A DNA stretch of 10,000 nt from Penaeus vannamei (taxonomy: Eukaryota > Arthropoda > Malacostraca > Decapoda > Penaeidae), in the NCBI RefSeq assembly GCF_042767895.1, contig NC_091549.1, forward strand, positions 52,293,147 through 52,303,146, written 5' to 3'. Positions 1 to 8,588 of this stretch are shown here, in pieces. The notes below the pieces were generated by a model, which was not told the DNA's origin, did not search any database, and was given only the letters and a program-made list of their open reading frames with translations. Both the position numbers and the translations under genes were made by a program. Each line of letters begins with the position of its first letter. The stretch's first letter is position 1.

Positions 1-235
1 ATATTATTTTGTTATTTTTATTATTATTGTTGTTTTTGTTATTATTATTGTTTTTATTTTTATCATTACTTTATTATTGTTATCATTGTTATCACTATTA
101 TTATTCTCATTCGTCGTATTATTGTTTTTGATATCACTTTTTTAGTTTATAATTGTGTTATATCTTCTTTTTATATTCTATTTATTTTTGCTGTTATTCA
201 TTTTTTCTATCTTTGACTTTAATTATTATGAGGTT
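1..235. repeat. Degenerate ATT/GTT trinucleotide repeat
   Basis: The plus strand is made mostly of imperfect TTA and TTG triplets with T-run interruptions. It begins mid-repeat at the window edge. No open frame of note and no recognisable motif is present. It resembles an old trinucleotide microsatellite decayed by substitution. The same style of sequence recurs at 6956-7430 and 8859-9370. Confidence 0.8.
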
Positions 236-352
236 TAGGGGGGGATGTTTATGTATCTTTATTAGTTGTTCGTGTGTGCAAATATTTTGAGTGCGGTGTT
301 GCCTTTTTGCTGGTTCTTGTTTGCGATTATTGGCAAGAGTTGGGTATTAATG

Positions 353-425
353 AGAGAGAGAGTTAGGGGAGGGAGGGAGAGAGGGGGGGGAGAGGGAGGA
401 AGAGAGAGAAAGGGAGGGAGGGAGC

Positions 426-472
<47 letters not shown>

Positions 473-540
473 CAGAGAGAGAGAAGAGAAGAAAGTGAGA
501 GAAAAAAAAAGAGACGAGAAGAGAAGAGAGGAGAAAGATA
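353..540. repeat. Polypurine tract with (GA)n and (CAGA)n core
   Basis: The plus strand is nearly all A and G for about 190 bases. A clean (GA)n run of about 12 units lies at 426-450, followed by about five CAGA units at 451-470, then more irregular GA/GAAA sequence. Both strands stay open through it (Arg/Glu-rich on plus, Ser/Leu-rich on minus), but this only reflects the lack of T-containing stops in the repeat. It is the main tract in the window with purines on the plus strand; the other long tracts have pyrimidines there. Confidence 0.9.
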
Positions 541-978
541 TTAACAAACTAAACAGAGAGAAACCAGACAGCAGCAACTTGCACAAAAATAAAATAATTA
601 TAATTAGACTTTGAATTCAATATGGACTTGCAATTGCAAGCCGTGGTTCTAATGATGTAGTCTGCGTCGGCGAACGGTCTCTTGTGATTCCAATTAGCTG
701 CAGATGGTTGTTAGCGTCCAATGATGTTGTTAGGCTTTTTAATATGCTTTGGAATTATCAATAATGCAGCTGATTAGCAGGCGAGCTGATGACTTTTCGT
801 TTCATTAATAGTTTCATATCCATGCGGGTGTGTGTTAGTGTGTGATTGATATCCAGAGAGAGTGGATCTGATGAAGGGGTTTGCATAAGTGTGTATCGTG
901 AGTTGCGTTATTTTTTTTTTTTTTCGTTGATGTATATTTTTTGTGCGTGCATACGTACAGGCACTTACAGTTCATGTC
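541..978. other. Low-repeat intergenic or intronic sequence
   Basis: About 440 bases of mixed composition with no open frame that looks coding. It contains several ATTA/TAATTA cores (near 598-606, 694 and 770), two perfect palindromes at 611-640 and a T-run near 910-924. It may be intron or intergenic DNA. No splice-delimited exon can be argued from sequence alone. Confidence 0.6.
611..640. other. Two adjacent perfect palindromes
   Basis: TTGAATTCAA (611-620) and CTTGCAATTGCAAG (627-640) are each perfect inverted repeats, separated by six bases. A 14-bp perfect palindrome outside simple repeats is uncommon and could be a dimeric transcription-factor site. That function is inference; no factor is identified. 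Confidence 0.4.
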
Positions 979-1134
<156 letters not shown>

Positions 1135-1138
1135 GCAA

Positions 1139-1187
1139 ACACACACACACACACACACCACACCACACCACACCAACACACCACCCA

Positions 1188-1218
<31 letters not shown>

Positions 1219-1220
1219 AC
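1139..1220. repeat. (CA)n microsatellite, compound with the preceding (TC)n
   Basis: A pure ACAC run at about 1140-1158 is followed by imperfect CCACA and AACAC units and a second pure CA run at about 1190-1209. It starts five bases after the (TC)n array, making one compound microsatellite. Long alternating CA is a classic Z-DNA-capable sequence. Confidence 0.9.
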
Positions 1221-1275
1221 CCCCAAGCCCACACAATTCGCCAGACTTCATATTCTTTCACAATTTGAATTTTTC

Positions 1276-1838
1276 CCTTTATAATTGTTTTTTCCGGGAA
1301 TGCTCTTTTCCCCTCCCTCTTCTCCCCCCCATGTCCCTATTCCCCTTCTGTCCCCTTCCCCCCCTTCTCCCTCGCCTCACTCACTTTCCTCCCTATTCCC
1401 CCTTTTTTCCTTCTCTTCTTTCCCCCTCCCTTTCCCCACATCCCATACCCTTTCACCTTCCTCTCTCCCCCTTATTTCCCCTCCCCCTCCTCCTTTCCCT
1501 CCCCTTCTTCCCTCCTTTTTCCCCCCCCCTCACCCCCTCCTTCTTCCCTTTCCTCCTCCCACTCCCTTATTTCTTCCCTTCCTTCCTCTACTACCTTCCT
1601 CCCTTTACCTTTCTCTTCCCCCTCCCTACTCCCCCCTTCTTTCCCCTTCCTTCTTTCCCTCCTTCCCCCCCACCCATACCCCCCCTTCTACCTCCCTCCC
1701 CACACCCATACCCCCCCCCCCCCTTTCCCCCCTCCCCCACACCCCATAACCCCTCCCCCTCCCCTCCCTTTCCTTTTTTTTTTCCCTTCCTTTTTCCCCT
1801 ATCCTCCACCCCCACCCCCCTACCCCGCCTGTCTCAGT
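1276..1838. repeat. Long C/T polypyrimidine tract
   Basis: About 560 bases in which the plus strand is almost entirely C and T, with only scattered A and very rare G. C-runs reach 13 bases around 1710. The tract is not a clean tandem repeat. Its purine strand (minus) is rich in G runs, so H-DNA triplex and G-quadruplex formation is plausible. The Pro/Ser/Leu open frames through it are compositional. Confidence 0.9.
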
Positions 1839-1984
1839 TCGATTAGTGTCTTGGAAGAATTTCCTCAACACCAAAAAAAAAAAAAAAAAGAAAAAAAAAA
1901 AATCAGCATTCTTGAACTCGTGACCCATAATTTTCCAGTTTTTTTTCCTGGGTCAAAATTTTGCGAAGAAGGGAAATGATAAAT
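1839..1984. other. Short ordinary sequence with interrupted poly(A)
   Basis: Bases 1873-1902 form an A tract broken by one G. Mixed sequence lies on both sides, including a T run near 1938. The A tract could be a decayed retroposon tail, but no retroposon body is recognisable next to it. Confidence 0.5.
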
Positions 1985-2250
1985 GATTGGGGTGGCACAG
2001 ATTTGGTGATGATAGATGGTAATGGCGATGATTGAGGTGGTGATAGTGATGCTGATGATGCTGGATACTACTTCTAATATTTATACTAATAGTAATTTTA
2101 ATGATGATAATGATAATGATTGTAGTAATTGAGGTGGTATCAGTGATAGTAGTGTCAGCGTCATTATCAACAGTATCATCGTTATCATGACTATCATCAT
2201 CATCATCATCATCATCATCTTAATCATTACCATAATTAACATCACAATTA
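1985..2250. repeat. Imperfect GAT/ATC trinucleotide repeat
   Basis: The left part (about 2005-2145) is GATGAT/GGTGAT-like on plus. The right part switches to ATC on plus, with a clean run of about nine ATC units at 2193-2219. The block therefore changes strand orientation near 2150. Asp-rich or Met/Ile-rich frames across it are not genes. Confidence 0.85.
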
Positions 2251-2259
2251 CACTATTCT

Positions 2260-2530
2260 TTTCCTCTCTCTCTCTTTCTTTCTCTCTCTCTCTCTCTTGT
2301 TCTCTCTCTCTCTCTCTCTCTCTCTCTTCTTCTTCTTCTTCTTCTTCTTCTTCTTCTATTTTTCGCACTTCTATCTTTCTTTCCCTCTCCTTCTTCTCCT
2401 CTTCTTTCTTTCTTTTTTTTTCCTTCTCCTCCTATTATTTCTCTCACTTTTTCTTTTTTTTGACCTCTCTTTCTTGATTTTTATTTTTTTTTTATTTTTT
2501 TCACCCTTATCTCTTCCCCTTTTTTTTACT
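2260..2530. repeat. (CT)n, (TTC)n and T-rich pyrimidine tract
   Basis: Successive sub-arrays are (TC)n at 2264-2325, a (TTC)n run of about ten units at 2327-2356, then irregular C/T sequence rich in T runs to about 2530. The open frames on both strands (Ser/Leu/Phe and Arg/Glu) follow from composition. Confidence 0.9.
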
Positions 2531-2635
2531 TTTTCCTTGAATTTGAAATGTCATATACAGGATGGTATTTCCTATAGGTGGTCAGGCGAGCCAAATTATA
2601 TGATTTTTTATATCAATTTCGTGTGGTGATCTTCT
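2531..2635. other. Ordinary spacer between pyrimidine tracts
   Basis: About 100 bases of mixed sequence with no repeat and no recognisable gene or regulatory motif. Confidence 0.5.
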
Positions 2636-2718
2636 CCCCTCATTTTTCTTCTTTCTTCTCTCTTCTTTCTTCCTTTCTCTTCTTTCTTTTTTCCCCTCCT
2701 TTCTCTTCTCTCTCTCTT

Positions 2719-2761
<43 letters not shown>

Positions 2762-2937
2762 TCCCTCCCTCTCTCTCCCCCCTCCCTCCCTCCCTCCCTC
2801 TCTCCCTTTCCCTTTCCCCCTCTCCCTCCCTCCATTCCTCTCTCCCTCTCCTTCTCCCTCTCCTTTCTTTCCCCCTCCCCCTTCCCCCCCTCCCCCCTTC
2901 CCTTCTCTTCCCCCTCATCTCCCTCTCCTTCTCCCAC
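2636..2937. repeat. C/T polypyrimidine tract with (CT)n core
   Basis: The plus strand is nearly all pyrimidine. A (CT)n core lies at about 2724-2757, followed by CCCT and CCTC blocks. The purine-rich minus strand translates as Arg/Glu/Gly, which is not a gene. Confidence 0.9.
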
Positions 2938-3153
2938 GCCCCGTCTCCAATACGCGATAACGGTACTTCGATATCAAGATAATCACACAGCTTTTAGTAC
3001 TTGCAGTTCACTTCCTGTTGCACCAAATTGGAACCCTGGCTCACTCCTTGACTTGTGGCTCCTGGCGTCGTAGTCGTCTTGGAGATGTTCCGTGTGTTGG
3101 GTTGGTGTTTCGTCTCCGTGAGGTCGCTTGAGGGGGCCGTCGGCTGTGGTTCG
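2938..3153. other. Mixed sequence leading into the minisatellite
   Basis: Normal-complexity DNA of moderate GC content. It is open on the minus strand as part of the frame at 2983-3405, and it is one of the few non-repetitive stretches in the left half. Confidence 0.5.
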
Positions 3154-3405
3154 TGTTGTGGAGGGTCTGTTGTGGAGGGTCTGTTTTGAGTGACTGTTGT
3201 GGAGGGTCTGTTTTGAGTGACTGTTGTGGAGGGTCTGTTTTGAGTGACTGTTGTGGAGGGTCTGTTTTGAGTGACTGTTGTGGAGGGTCTGTTTTGAGTG
3301 ACTGTTGTGGAGGGTCTGTTTTGAGTGACTGTTGTGAAGGGTCTTTTTTGAGTGACTGTTTCGAGTGAGTGACTTGTCTGTTTGTTTCGGAGGGTTGTGT
3401 GTCAT
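2983..3405 (-). other. 140-codon open frame containing nine-residue repeats; doubtful gene
   Basis: A minus-strand frame runs from an ATG near 3405 to a TGA at 2983-2985. The ATG has A at -3 and G at -1, an acceptable context. Its middle is about seven nine-residue repeats (NSHSKQTLH) encoded by a 27-bp minisatellite, followed by about 60 non-repetitive residues rich in charged and polar side chains. There is no signal peptide, membrane segment or domain I recognise. Because the unit is a multiple of three and lacks stops in this frame, openness of the repeat part is automatic; only the roughly 200-base flank adds weight. The plus strand is also open across the array (3153-3368). It could be part of an exon or a chance frame, and I favour chance. 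Confidence 0.12.
3154..3368. repeat. 27-bp minisatellite
   Basis: Five 27-bp units (GTGACTGTTG followed by TGGAGGGTCTGTTTTGA) begin at 3190, 3217, 3244, 3271 and 3298 and appear identical by eye. A sixth at 3325 carries two G-to-A or G-to-T type changes. A truncated unit follows from 3352, and two partial copies precede the array at about 3154-3189. High internal identity with variation at the edges suggests recent expansion or homogenisation. There are no unique spacers, so it is not a CRISPR array. Confidence 0.93.
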
Positions 3406-3416
3406 CTTTGTTGTGT

Positions 3417-3434
3417 TGTGTGTGTGTGTGTGTG
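3417..3434. repeat. Short (GT)n run
   Basis: About eight to nine GT units, followed by TTG-rich sequence to about 3480. Confidence 0.8.
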
Positions 3435-3504
3435 TTGAGTTGACCCGGTTTTTGTGTTGTTGTTTTTTTTGTTGTGTTTGTGTTCTGGGTGAATTTTAAT
3501 ATTA

Positions 3505-3830
<326 letters not shown>

Positions 3831-4098
3831 TACTCAATACAATATTTGATGATGGTGGTAATAATGATACTATAACTGTCCATTAATAGTTGATGATGTT
3901 GTTTGTTTGTAGTTATCGTCAACTCTTTTACGGTAATTGTAAATGCTGTTGCTAATTTTCAAGAATAGGATGTAGGATTAAAGTGAATGACAGGAAGCGA
4001 GGCACAAAAAGAGAAAGATTTATTATCCATTCATCCTTTTCCTGCCCGTGAAAACGTCTTTGTTTTTCCTTGACGAAGTGATATTAATGGTGGCGGAA
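3831..4098. other. Ordinary sequence, no gene seen
   Basis: About 270 bases of mixed AT-leaning DNA between two microsatellite blocks. A minus-strand AATAAA occurs at 4019-4024, but no upstream coding sequence supports a polyadenylation role. No other motif stands out. Confidence 0.5.
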
Positions 4099-4163
4099 TA
4101 TATGTGTGTGTGTATATATATGTATGTATGTATATACACATACACACACACACACACACATAC

Positions 4164-4225
<62 letters not shown>
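4099..4225. repeat. TG/TATG/CA inverted block and (TA)n microsatellite
   Basis: A TG-rich arm (4103-4118) is followed by TATG units and then a CA-rich arm (4131-4160). The two arms are nearly complementary, giving an imperfect hairpin. An uninterrupted (TA)n run of about 28 units follows at 4169-4225. The array ends a few bases before the 3' tail of the retroelement. Confidence 0.92.
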
Positions 4226-4231
<6 letters not shown>

Positions 4232-4233
<2 letters not shown>

Positions 4234-4250
4234 CATCATCATCATCATCA
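4232..4250 (-). repeat. (TGA)n 3' tail of the retroelement
   Basis: About six ATC units on plus (TGA on minus) directly abut the C-terminal coding remnant. RTE-type non-LTR elements typically end in short tandem repeats rather than poly(A), so I read this as the element's 3' terminus. An independent ATC microsatellite cannot be excluded, because ATC arrays occur elsewhere in the window. Confidence 0.7.
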
Positions 4251-5960
4251 GGACCCAAACGCCAAAGGGGGGCCAAAAGCGGTCCACCTTTGCTTCCATT
4301 TTTTGGGATCCCTCAGGGGAAGCCGCCAGGCAGGGCCCTGGGGCCCATCTGGGAGCTCTTCCCGACAGGTTTGATCGATCTGCCCAACCCACGACCTCCG
4401 GGTCGTCCCAAGGCCTCCTCCACCCAGGGTTGTCTCAAAATCAACCTGATGGGCGGGGATCAGCCTGTGGAAAGGAGCCAGTGGTATATAGCCTGAGTTG
4501 GGATCCCGGATTGTGCGGGTCCTTGTGCCAGTCTCACGGTGCAGCCTTTGGTTGACACAGGGTTTCCCGCCAACAGTACCCCATGATCCCCCCTTTGGGG
4601 GGCCCAAGGGAAAACCTTTATTAAAACAAAAGGCATCCGTTTACGGGAAGGCCCCCTCCAGGGGGCATTGGAAATTTAAAATTTGTCCAAAAAGGTTTCC
4701 CATTCAACCTATAGAGCAAAAACCTGGCTTTTGGCCCAGGGCCTTGAAAACCCAAAAAGCTTGGTTTTCCCTTCCTTGGCAAAAAATTTTAACCCAAAAC
4801 CCTTTCCCAAATTTTTAACTCGTTTCCGTAGAAGGTTAAAGGGGGGAAACCCCTTTTTTGCCGCCAAAGGCCCCCAAACCCGTTTCGCCAAAATTTTTCT
4901 AATTCCTTCTTGTTGGGAATTCCTCGTCTAAAGATCTCCCAGAGTGTTTCCCCGATGCACTTTTCGAACCCTTTTTGAGGTCGATGAAGGTAAGCGGCCC
5001 ACGTCCGAACTCAGGCGGCGCTCTACAATGATCGGAAGGCAAGGATAGGGTCTATTGTGGACTTCCCAAAGGAGTGAATCCGGATTGCCTGGCCTCGATG
5101 CCTTAGTAGATGGTCTCTAATACCCCTTCAGAAGGATGCGGGAAAACCCTTTCCCTTTGAGCAGTGTGATGCCGCGGGATTGCTGCAGTCCCATCGGTCC
5201 CCTTCCCTTCCAGAGGGAGTGACCACCCCCCAAAGGTCGGGGGGAACGGCCGACGCAAGGCAGCCAGGACAGCATGTAATCCCCGCGCCATAGGTTCCCC
5301 ACCACCCTTTTAAACAGTTCAGCTGGGATCCGCAAATACCCGCTGTTTTTACCCTCTTCAGCTTGGAGATCCCCTTTCCTAATTTCAGTGGGGAGGGGGT
5401 CCTGGGTGGGGACCAGGGCACTACCCACACCCAAAATTAACTGTTGGGGGTCAACCGGGTACAATTGCACAAAGTACTCAGCCCAACGCTCCCGCACCGC
5501 AACAGGACGAGACAATCTGGCCACCCCTAAGCGAACTGCAGTCCCCCGGAAGAGGGTTTGGGAAAATTCAGTTTTCCCAGGGCTTGGTATGCAGGACGAA
5601 GGTCTTTCCCAAAAAAAACCTTCGCCCTTCCCAGCGGGACCCCCAATAAACTGTTCCTTGTCCCTTCTTAACAGGACCGAGTTCTTGCGCCCCGAGAAGG
5701 GGCAAACCCCGGGACCCCCTGCCAGAGGGGCCCGCACGGAAAGCATCGGGGGCTTCCAGTGTCTCCCGAGAGACTGAATTCTGGGCTTGCCTCGGGCGTT
5801 TCCAATCGGTTCTGGGCTGCATCAAGCGTTTCAACTTTAAAGGGGCCCACAGAAGAAAAGGGTCCCGTCAGGTTGCAAACGCTGTGAACCGATCAGAGAT
5901 TGGCTCAGCAACCTCCGAGCAACTCCCCCCTTCAGCCTGTCCAAATGAAACGCCCCCAGG
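4251..5960 (-). pseudogene. Reverse transcriptase pseudogene of the LINE
   Basis: Read 5' to 3' on the minus strand, recognisable pieces appear in family order but in shifting frames. FHLDRL-like linker lies at about 5926-5956. VETLDAAQ is near 5812-5838. LLRRDKEQFI is at 5645-5674. VRERWAEYF with VDP is at about 5447-5500. The LWKGRG and RGITLL segment of the RT N-terminal part is at about 5159-5215. GKSTID is at 5050-5067. FIDLKK, the strand carrying the first catalytic Asp in RTs, is at 4971-4988, followed by a TLWEI-like stretch. After about 4910 similarity fades. The YADD/FADD catalytic segment is not visible, and roughly 200 or more residues appear lost. Similarity resumes with an IMGY-like stretch at about 4580, then a C-terminal RRSWVGQIDQTCREEL box at about 4355-4403 and AWRLPLRDPKKW. 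Multiple frameshifts and stops make it non-functional. Confidence 0.82.
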
Positions 5961-5981
5961 GTGGTCATTGTCCGCTGGGAG

Positions 5982-6361
5982 TTTTATATATACAAAATAT
6001 ATATTTTATATATATATTTATATTTAAAATATACATATTCATATCTATATATAAAACAAAATATATATATTTTATGTATTTTTTTTTTTTTTTTTATAAT
6101 TTTTTAATAATAAATATAATAATATAATATATATATATATATAAAAATATATATAATGTTTTTAATTATATAAATATATATATATATATAAATAATAATA
6201 AATATATTTTGTGTGTGTGGTGTGTTTTTGGGTTTTTTAAAAACACATAAATACAAATATATACAAAATACATAAAACATAATAAAGTATAGAAAATTTA
6301 AAAAAAAAAAAAAAACATAAACAAAACAAAAAACATTTTATATATACATATACATATATAT

Positions 6362-6403
<42 letters not shown>

Positions 6404-6517
6404 TATACAAAAAATATATTTTTATTTTTATATTATTTATATTTTATATATTTTTATATATAAAAAAATTAAATTATATATATATATATATATATGTAGT
6501 TTTTTTATATATTTAAA

Positions 6518-6567
<50 letters not shown>

Positions 6568-6600
6568 TTTTTCGTATTTTTTTTTTTATTTTTTAGAACC
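5982..6600. repeat. Very AT-rich (TA)n block with A and T runs
   Basis: About 620 bases of almost pure A and T. Clean (TA)n runs occur at about 6128-6142, 6174-6189, 6367-6397, 6476-6494 and 6520-6562, separated by TTTAAA-like sequence and homopolymers up to about 16 bases. A short GT-rich island at 6211-6233 is the only G+C of note and forms part of a 9-bp perfect hairpin. No gene is present. It abuts the truncated 5' end of the LINE. Confidence 0.88.
6221..6247. other. Perfect 9-bp inverted repeat
   Basis: TGTGTTTTT (6221-6229) and AAAAACACA (6239-6247) are exact complements around a nine-base loop beginning GGG. It is the only non-TA inverted repeat in the AT block. Chance formation in such low-complexity DNA is quite possible. 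Confidence 0.5.
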
Positions 6601-6955
6601 AAATATTAAATTAAATATAATTTTACCCTATAATTTTTTAAAGGTTTAAAAAAAAAGAAAAAAATTTCATGAATTGTATAAAATAGGAAACCATGAAATA
6701 CAAAAAAAAAAAAAAAAGATAAACAAATAAATACTAGTGGATCGAAATGAAATAAATAAATAAAAATCTATAACACGTAATTGCAAGGAAATGCCATATT
6801 GACAGTGCTTATCGATAGCAGTGATAATTGTTATGATTTAAATGCGATAAAAATCAGAGAGTGAATCAGAGGAAGTGAATCACTGATAGGAACGAGTAAT
6901 TCTTTGGGGTTATTGTTGTACGCATTTTGAGATTGTCATGCCTGCAACAATGATT
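6601..6955. other. AT-leaning ordinary sequence with poly(A) runs
   Basis: Contains A tracts at about 6648-6662 and 6701-6717 and AAATAAAT units at about 6722-6766, then about 180 bases of normal complexity. That part includes TATCGATA at 6810-6817 and two GTGAATCA copies at about 6861-6884. No open frame of interest is present. The A tracts could be retroposon tails, but no retroposon body is recognisable. Confidence 0.5.
6810..6817. promoter_or_regulatory. DRE-like palindrome TATCGATA
   Basis: The eight bases match exactly the DNA-replication-related element recognised by DREF in Drosophila core promoters. No transcript start, TATA/Inr arrangement or neighbouring gene supports promoter function here, so a chance match is likely. 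Confidence 0.12.
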
Positions 6956-7430
6956 TTATTATTTTTTGTTTTGTTTTGTTTTATTATTTTCTGTGGTGGT
7001 TTTATTGCTGTTGTTGTTGGTTATTTGTGTTGTAAGGGATGTGTTCGTTTTCCTTTTTATTGACTTCGTTTTATTATTTTTTTATGTACTAGTGTTGTTT
7101 GCGTTATTTCTTATTAAATTTAATTTATATTGGATTGTTATTGTTATTCTTATTATCAGTCATATGTTTTTTTTTTCTCTTTTATTTTCCGTTTTCTCTT
7201 CTATCTTTTCTTTGTTGTGATCACTTTTATTTTCATCACTGTTATCGTAATCTTCATCATTATTATGGATACTATTGTTATCATCATCATTATTATGATT
7301 ATTAGTATTTTTGTTGTTGATGATAATGCTGTTATTATTTTTATTTTTATTGTTTTTATTGTCTTTATCATCATCATCTTCATCATCATCATCATCATCA
7401 TCATTCAGTAATACCATTAGTCTTAAAATC
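6956..7430. repeat. Degenerate GTT/ATT/ATC trinucleotide repeat
   Basis: TTG/TTA-rich imperfect triplets (6956-7160) pass through T/C-rich sequence into ATT/ATC units, ending in a clean (ATC)n run of about nine to ten units at about 7374-7403. Open frames rich in Phe/Val/Leu or Asp/Asn across it are not genes. Confidence 0.85.
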
Positions 7431-7624
7431 TGATATATGAATCAGAATATATAGGTCGTGTGTGCTATTAATAGACTTTTATTCGATATAAACCCAGTGT
7501 CTTTATTGATTACGTTATATTTTATCTCCATTCGTACATGGTGGAATTTACTGTCGAATTTTGTAACGTATTTTTGGTGGCCTAGTTTGATGTATCTTTA
7601 ATGTTATGTGAAGCGAAGGCCTTG
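7431..7624. other. Ordinary sequence, no gene seen
   Basis: About 190 bases of mixed AT-leaning DNA between trinucleotide and dinucleotide arrays. No coding or RNA feature is recognisable. Confidence 0.5.
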
Positions 7625-8190
<566 letters not shown>

Positions 8191-8207
8191 TCTCCACATA
8201 AAACAAC

Positions 8208-8251
8208 ACTCATTCACTTATTCAATTATTCATTCGTTCGCCATTCATTCT
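8208..8251. repeat. Imperfect (ATTC)n repeat
   Basis: About ten ATTC-like units with single-base variants (ACTC, ATTA, GTTC). Confidence 0.75.
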
Positions 8252-8588
8252 ACCCCTTTTACCTCCACCCCTCTTCCCATCCCCCTCCCCCCTCCCCCCT
8301 CATCTCCTCCCCCCAACCATCTCACCAAGAATAAAAAAAACACTACTACCCCCTTCCCTCCTCCTCCCCTCCCCCTCTTCCTCTTCTTCCCCCTTCCCTT
8401 CTTCCTCCTCCTCCTACTTCTCCCCCTCCTCCTCCTCTCCTCCCCTTCCCCTTCCTCCTCCTCCCTCTCCCTCCCCTCCCCTCGCCCTTCTCCTCCTCTC
8501 CTCCTCCTTTCCCTCCCCTCCCCCTCCTCCCCTTCCCCTCCCCTCGCCCTTCCCCCTCTCCTCCTCCTCCCCTCCCCCCTCCCCTCCG
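8251..8588. repeat. C-rich polypyrimidine tract
   Basis: The plus strand is almost wholly C and T, with (TCC)n stretches and C runs of up to six. One A-rich interruption occurs at about 8329-8343. The minus strand therefore carries dense G runs, for example opposite 8281-8315. The Pro/Leu/Ser and Arg/Gly/Glu frames are compositional. Confidence 0.9.

Larger units (their letters stand above)
4232..5981 (-). mobile_element. 5'-truncated, internally deleted RTE-like LINE fossil
   Basis: A minus-strand non-LTR retrotransposon remnant of about 1.75 kb; intact relatives have roughly a 1000-residue protein with an apurinic-type endonuclease followed by reverse transcriptase. Homology begins after the endonuclease domain, so the 5' half is missing, as expected from incomplete target-primed reverse transcription. 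Base composition (GC-rich, mixed) differs sharply from the TA-rich DNA on both sides. The 3' end has almost no untranslated region before the (TGA)n tail. No clear target-site duplication can be read because both flanks are TA repeat. The clade label (RTE-like) rests on remembered family features and on the tail type; another LINE clade is possible. Confidence 0.82.

Noticed and set aside
1873..1902. Poly(A) tract as the tail of a retroposed gene or SINE
   Set aside because: No retroposon body, tRNA-like promoter boxes or target duplication could be recognised around it.
3154..3368. Regular 27-bp repeats resembling a CRISPR array
   Set aside because: Units are directly contiguous with no unique spacers, and the context is eukaryotic repeat DNA.
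4019..4024. Minus-strand AATAAA polyadenylation signal
   Set aside because: A six-base motif in AT-rich DNA with no upstream coding sequence; chance is the better explanation.
5597..5626. Seven-base inverted repeat CGAAGGT/ACCTTCG with an A-rich loop
   Set aside because: The short stem lies inside the decayed LINE. It is not conserved family structure as far as I can tell and is expected by chance.
5117..5746. 209-codon minus-strand frame as an intact gene
   Set aside because: It is a fragment of the LINE reverse transcriptase frame. Family motifs continue in other frames on both sides, so it is a pseudogene piece.
5388..5777. 129-codon plus-strand frame
   Set aside because: It is antisense to the LINE remnant and shows no recognisable motif of its own.
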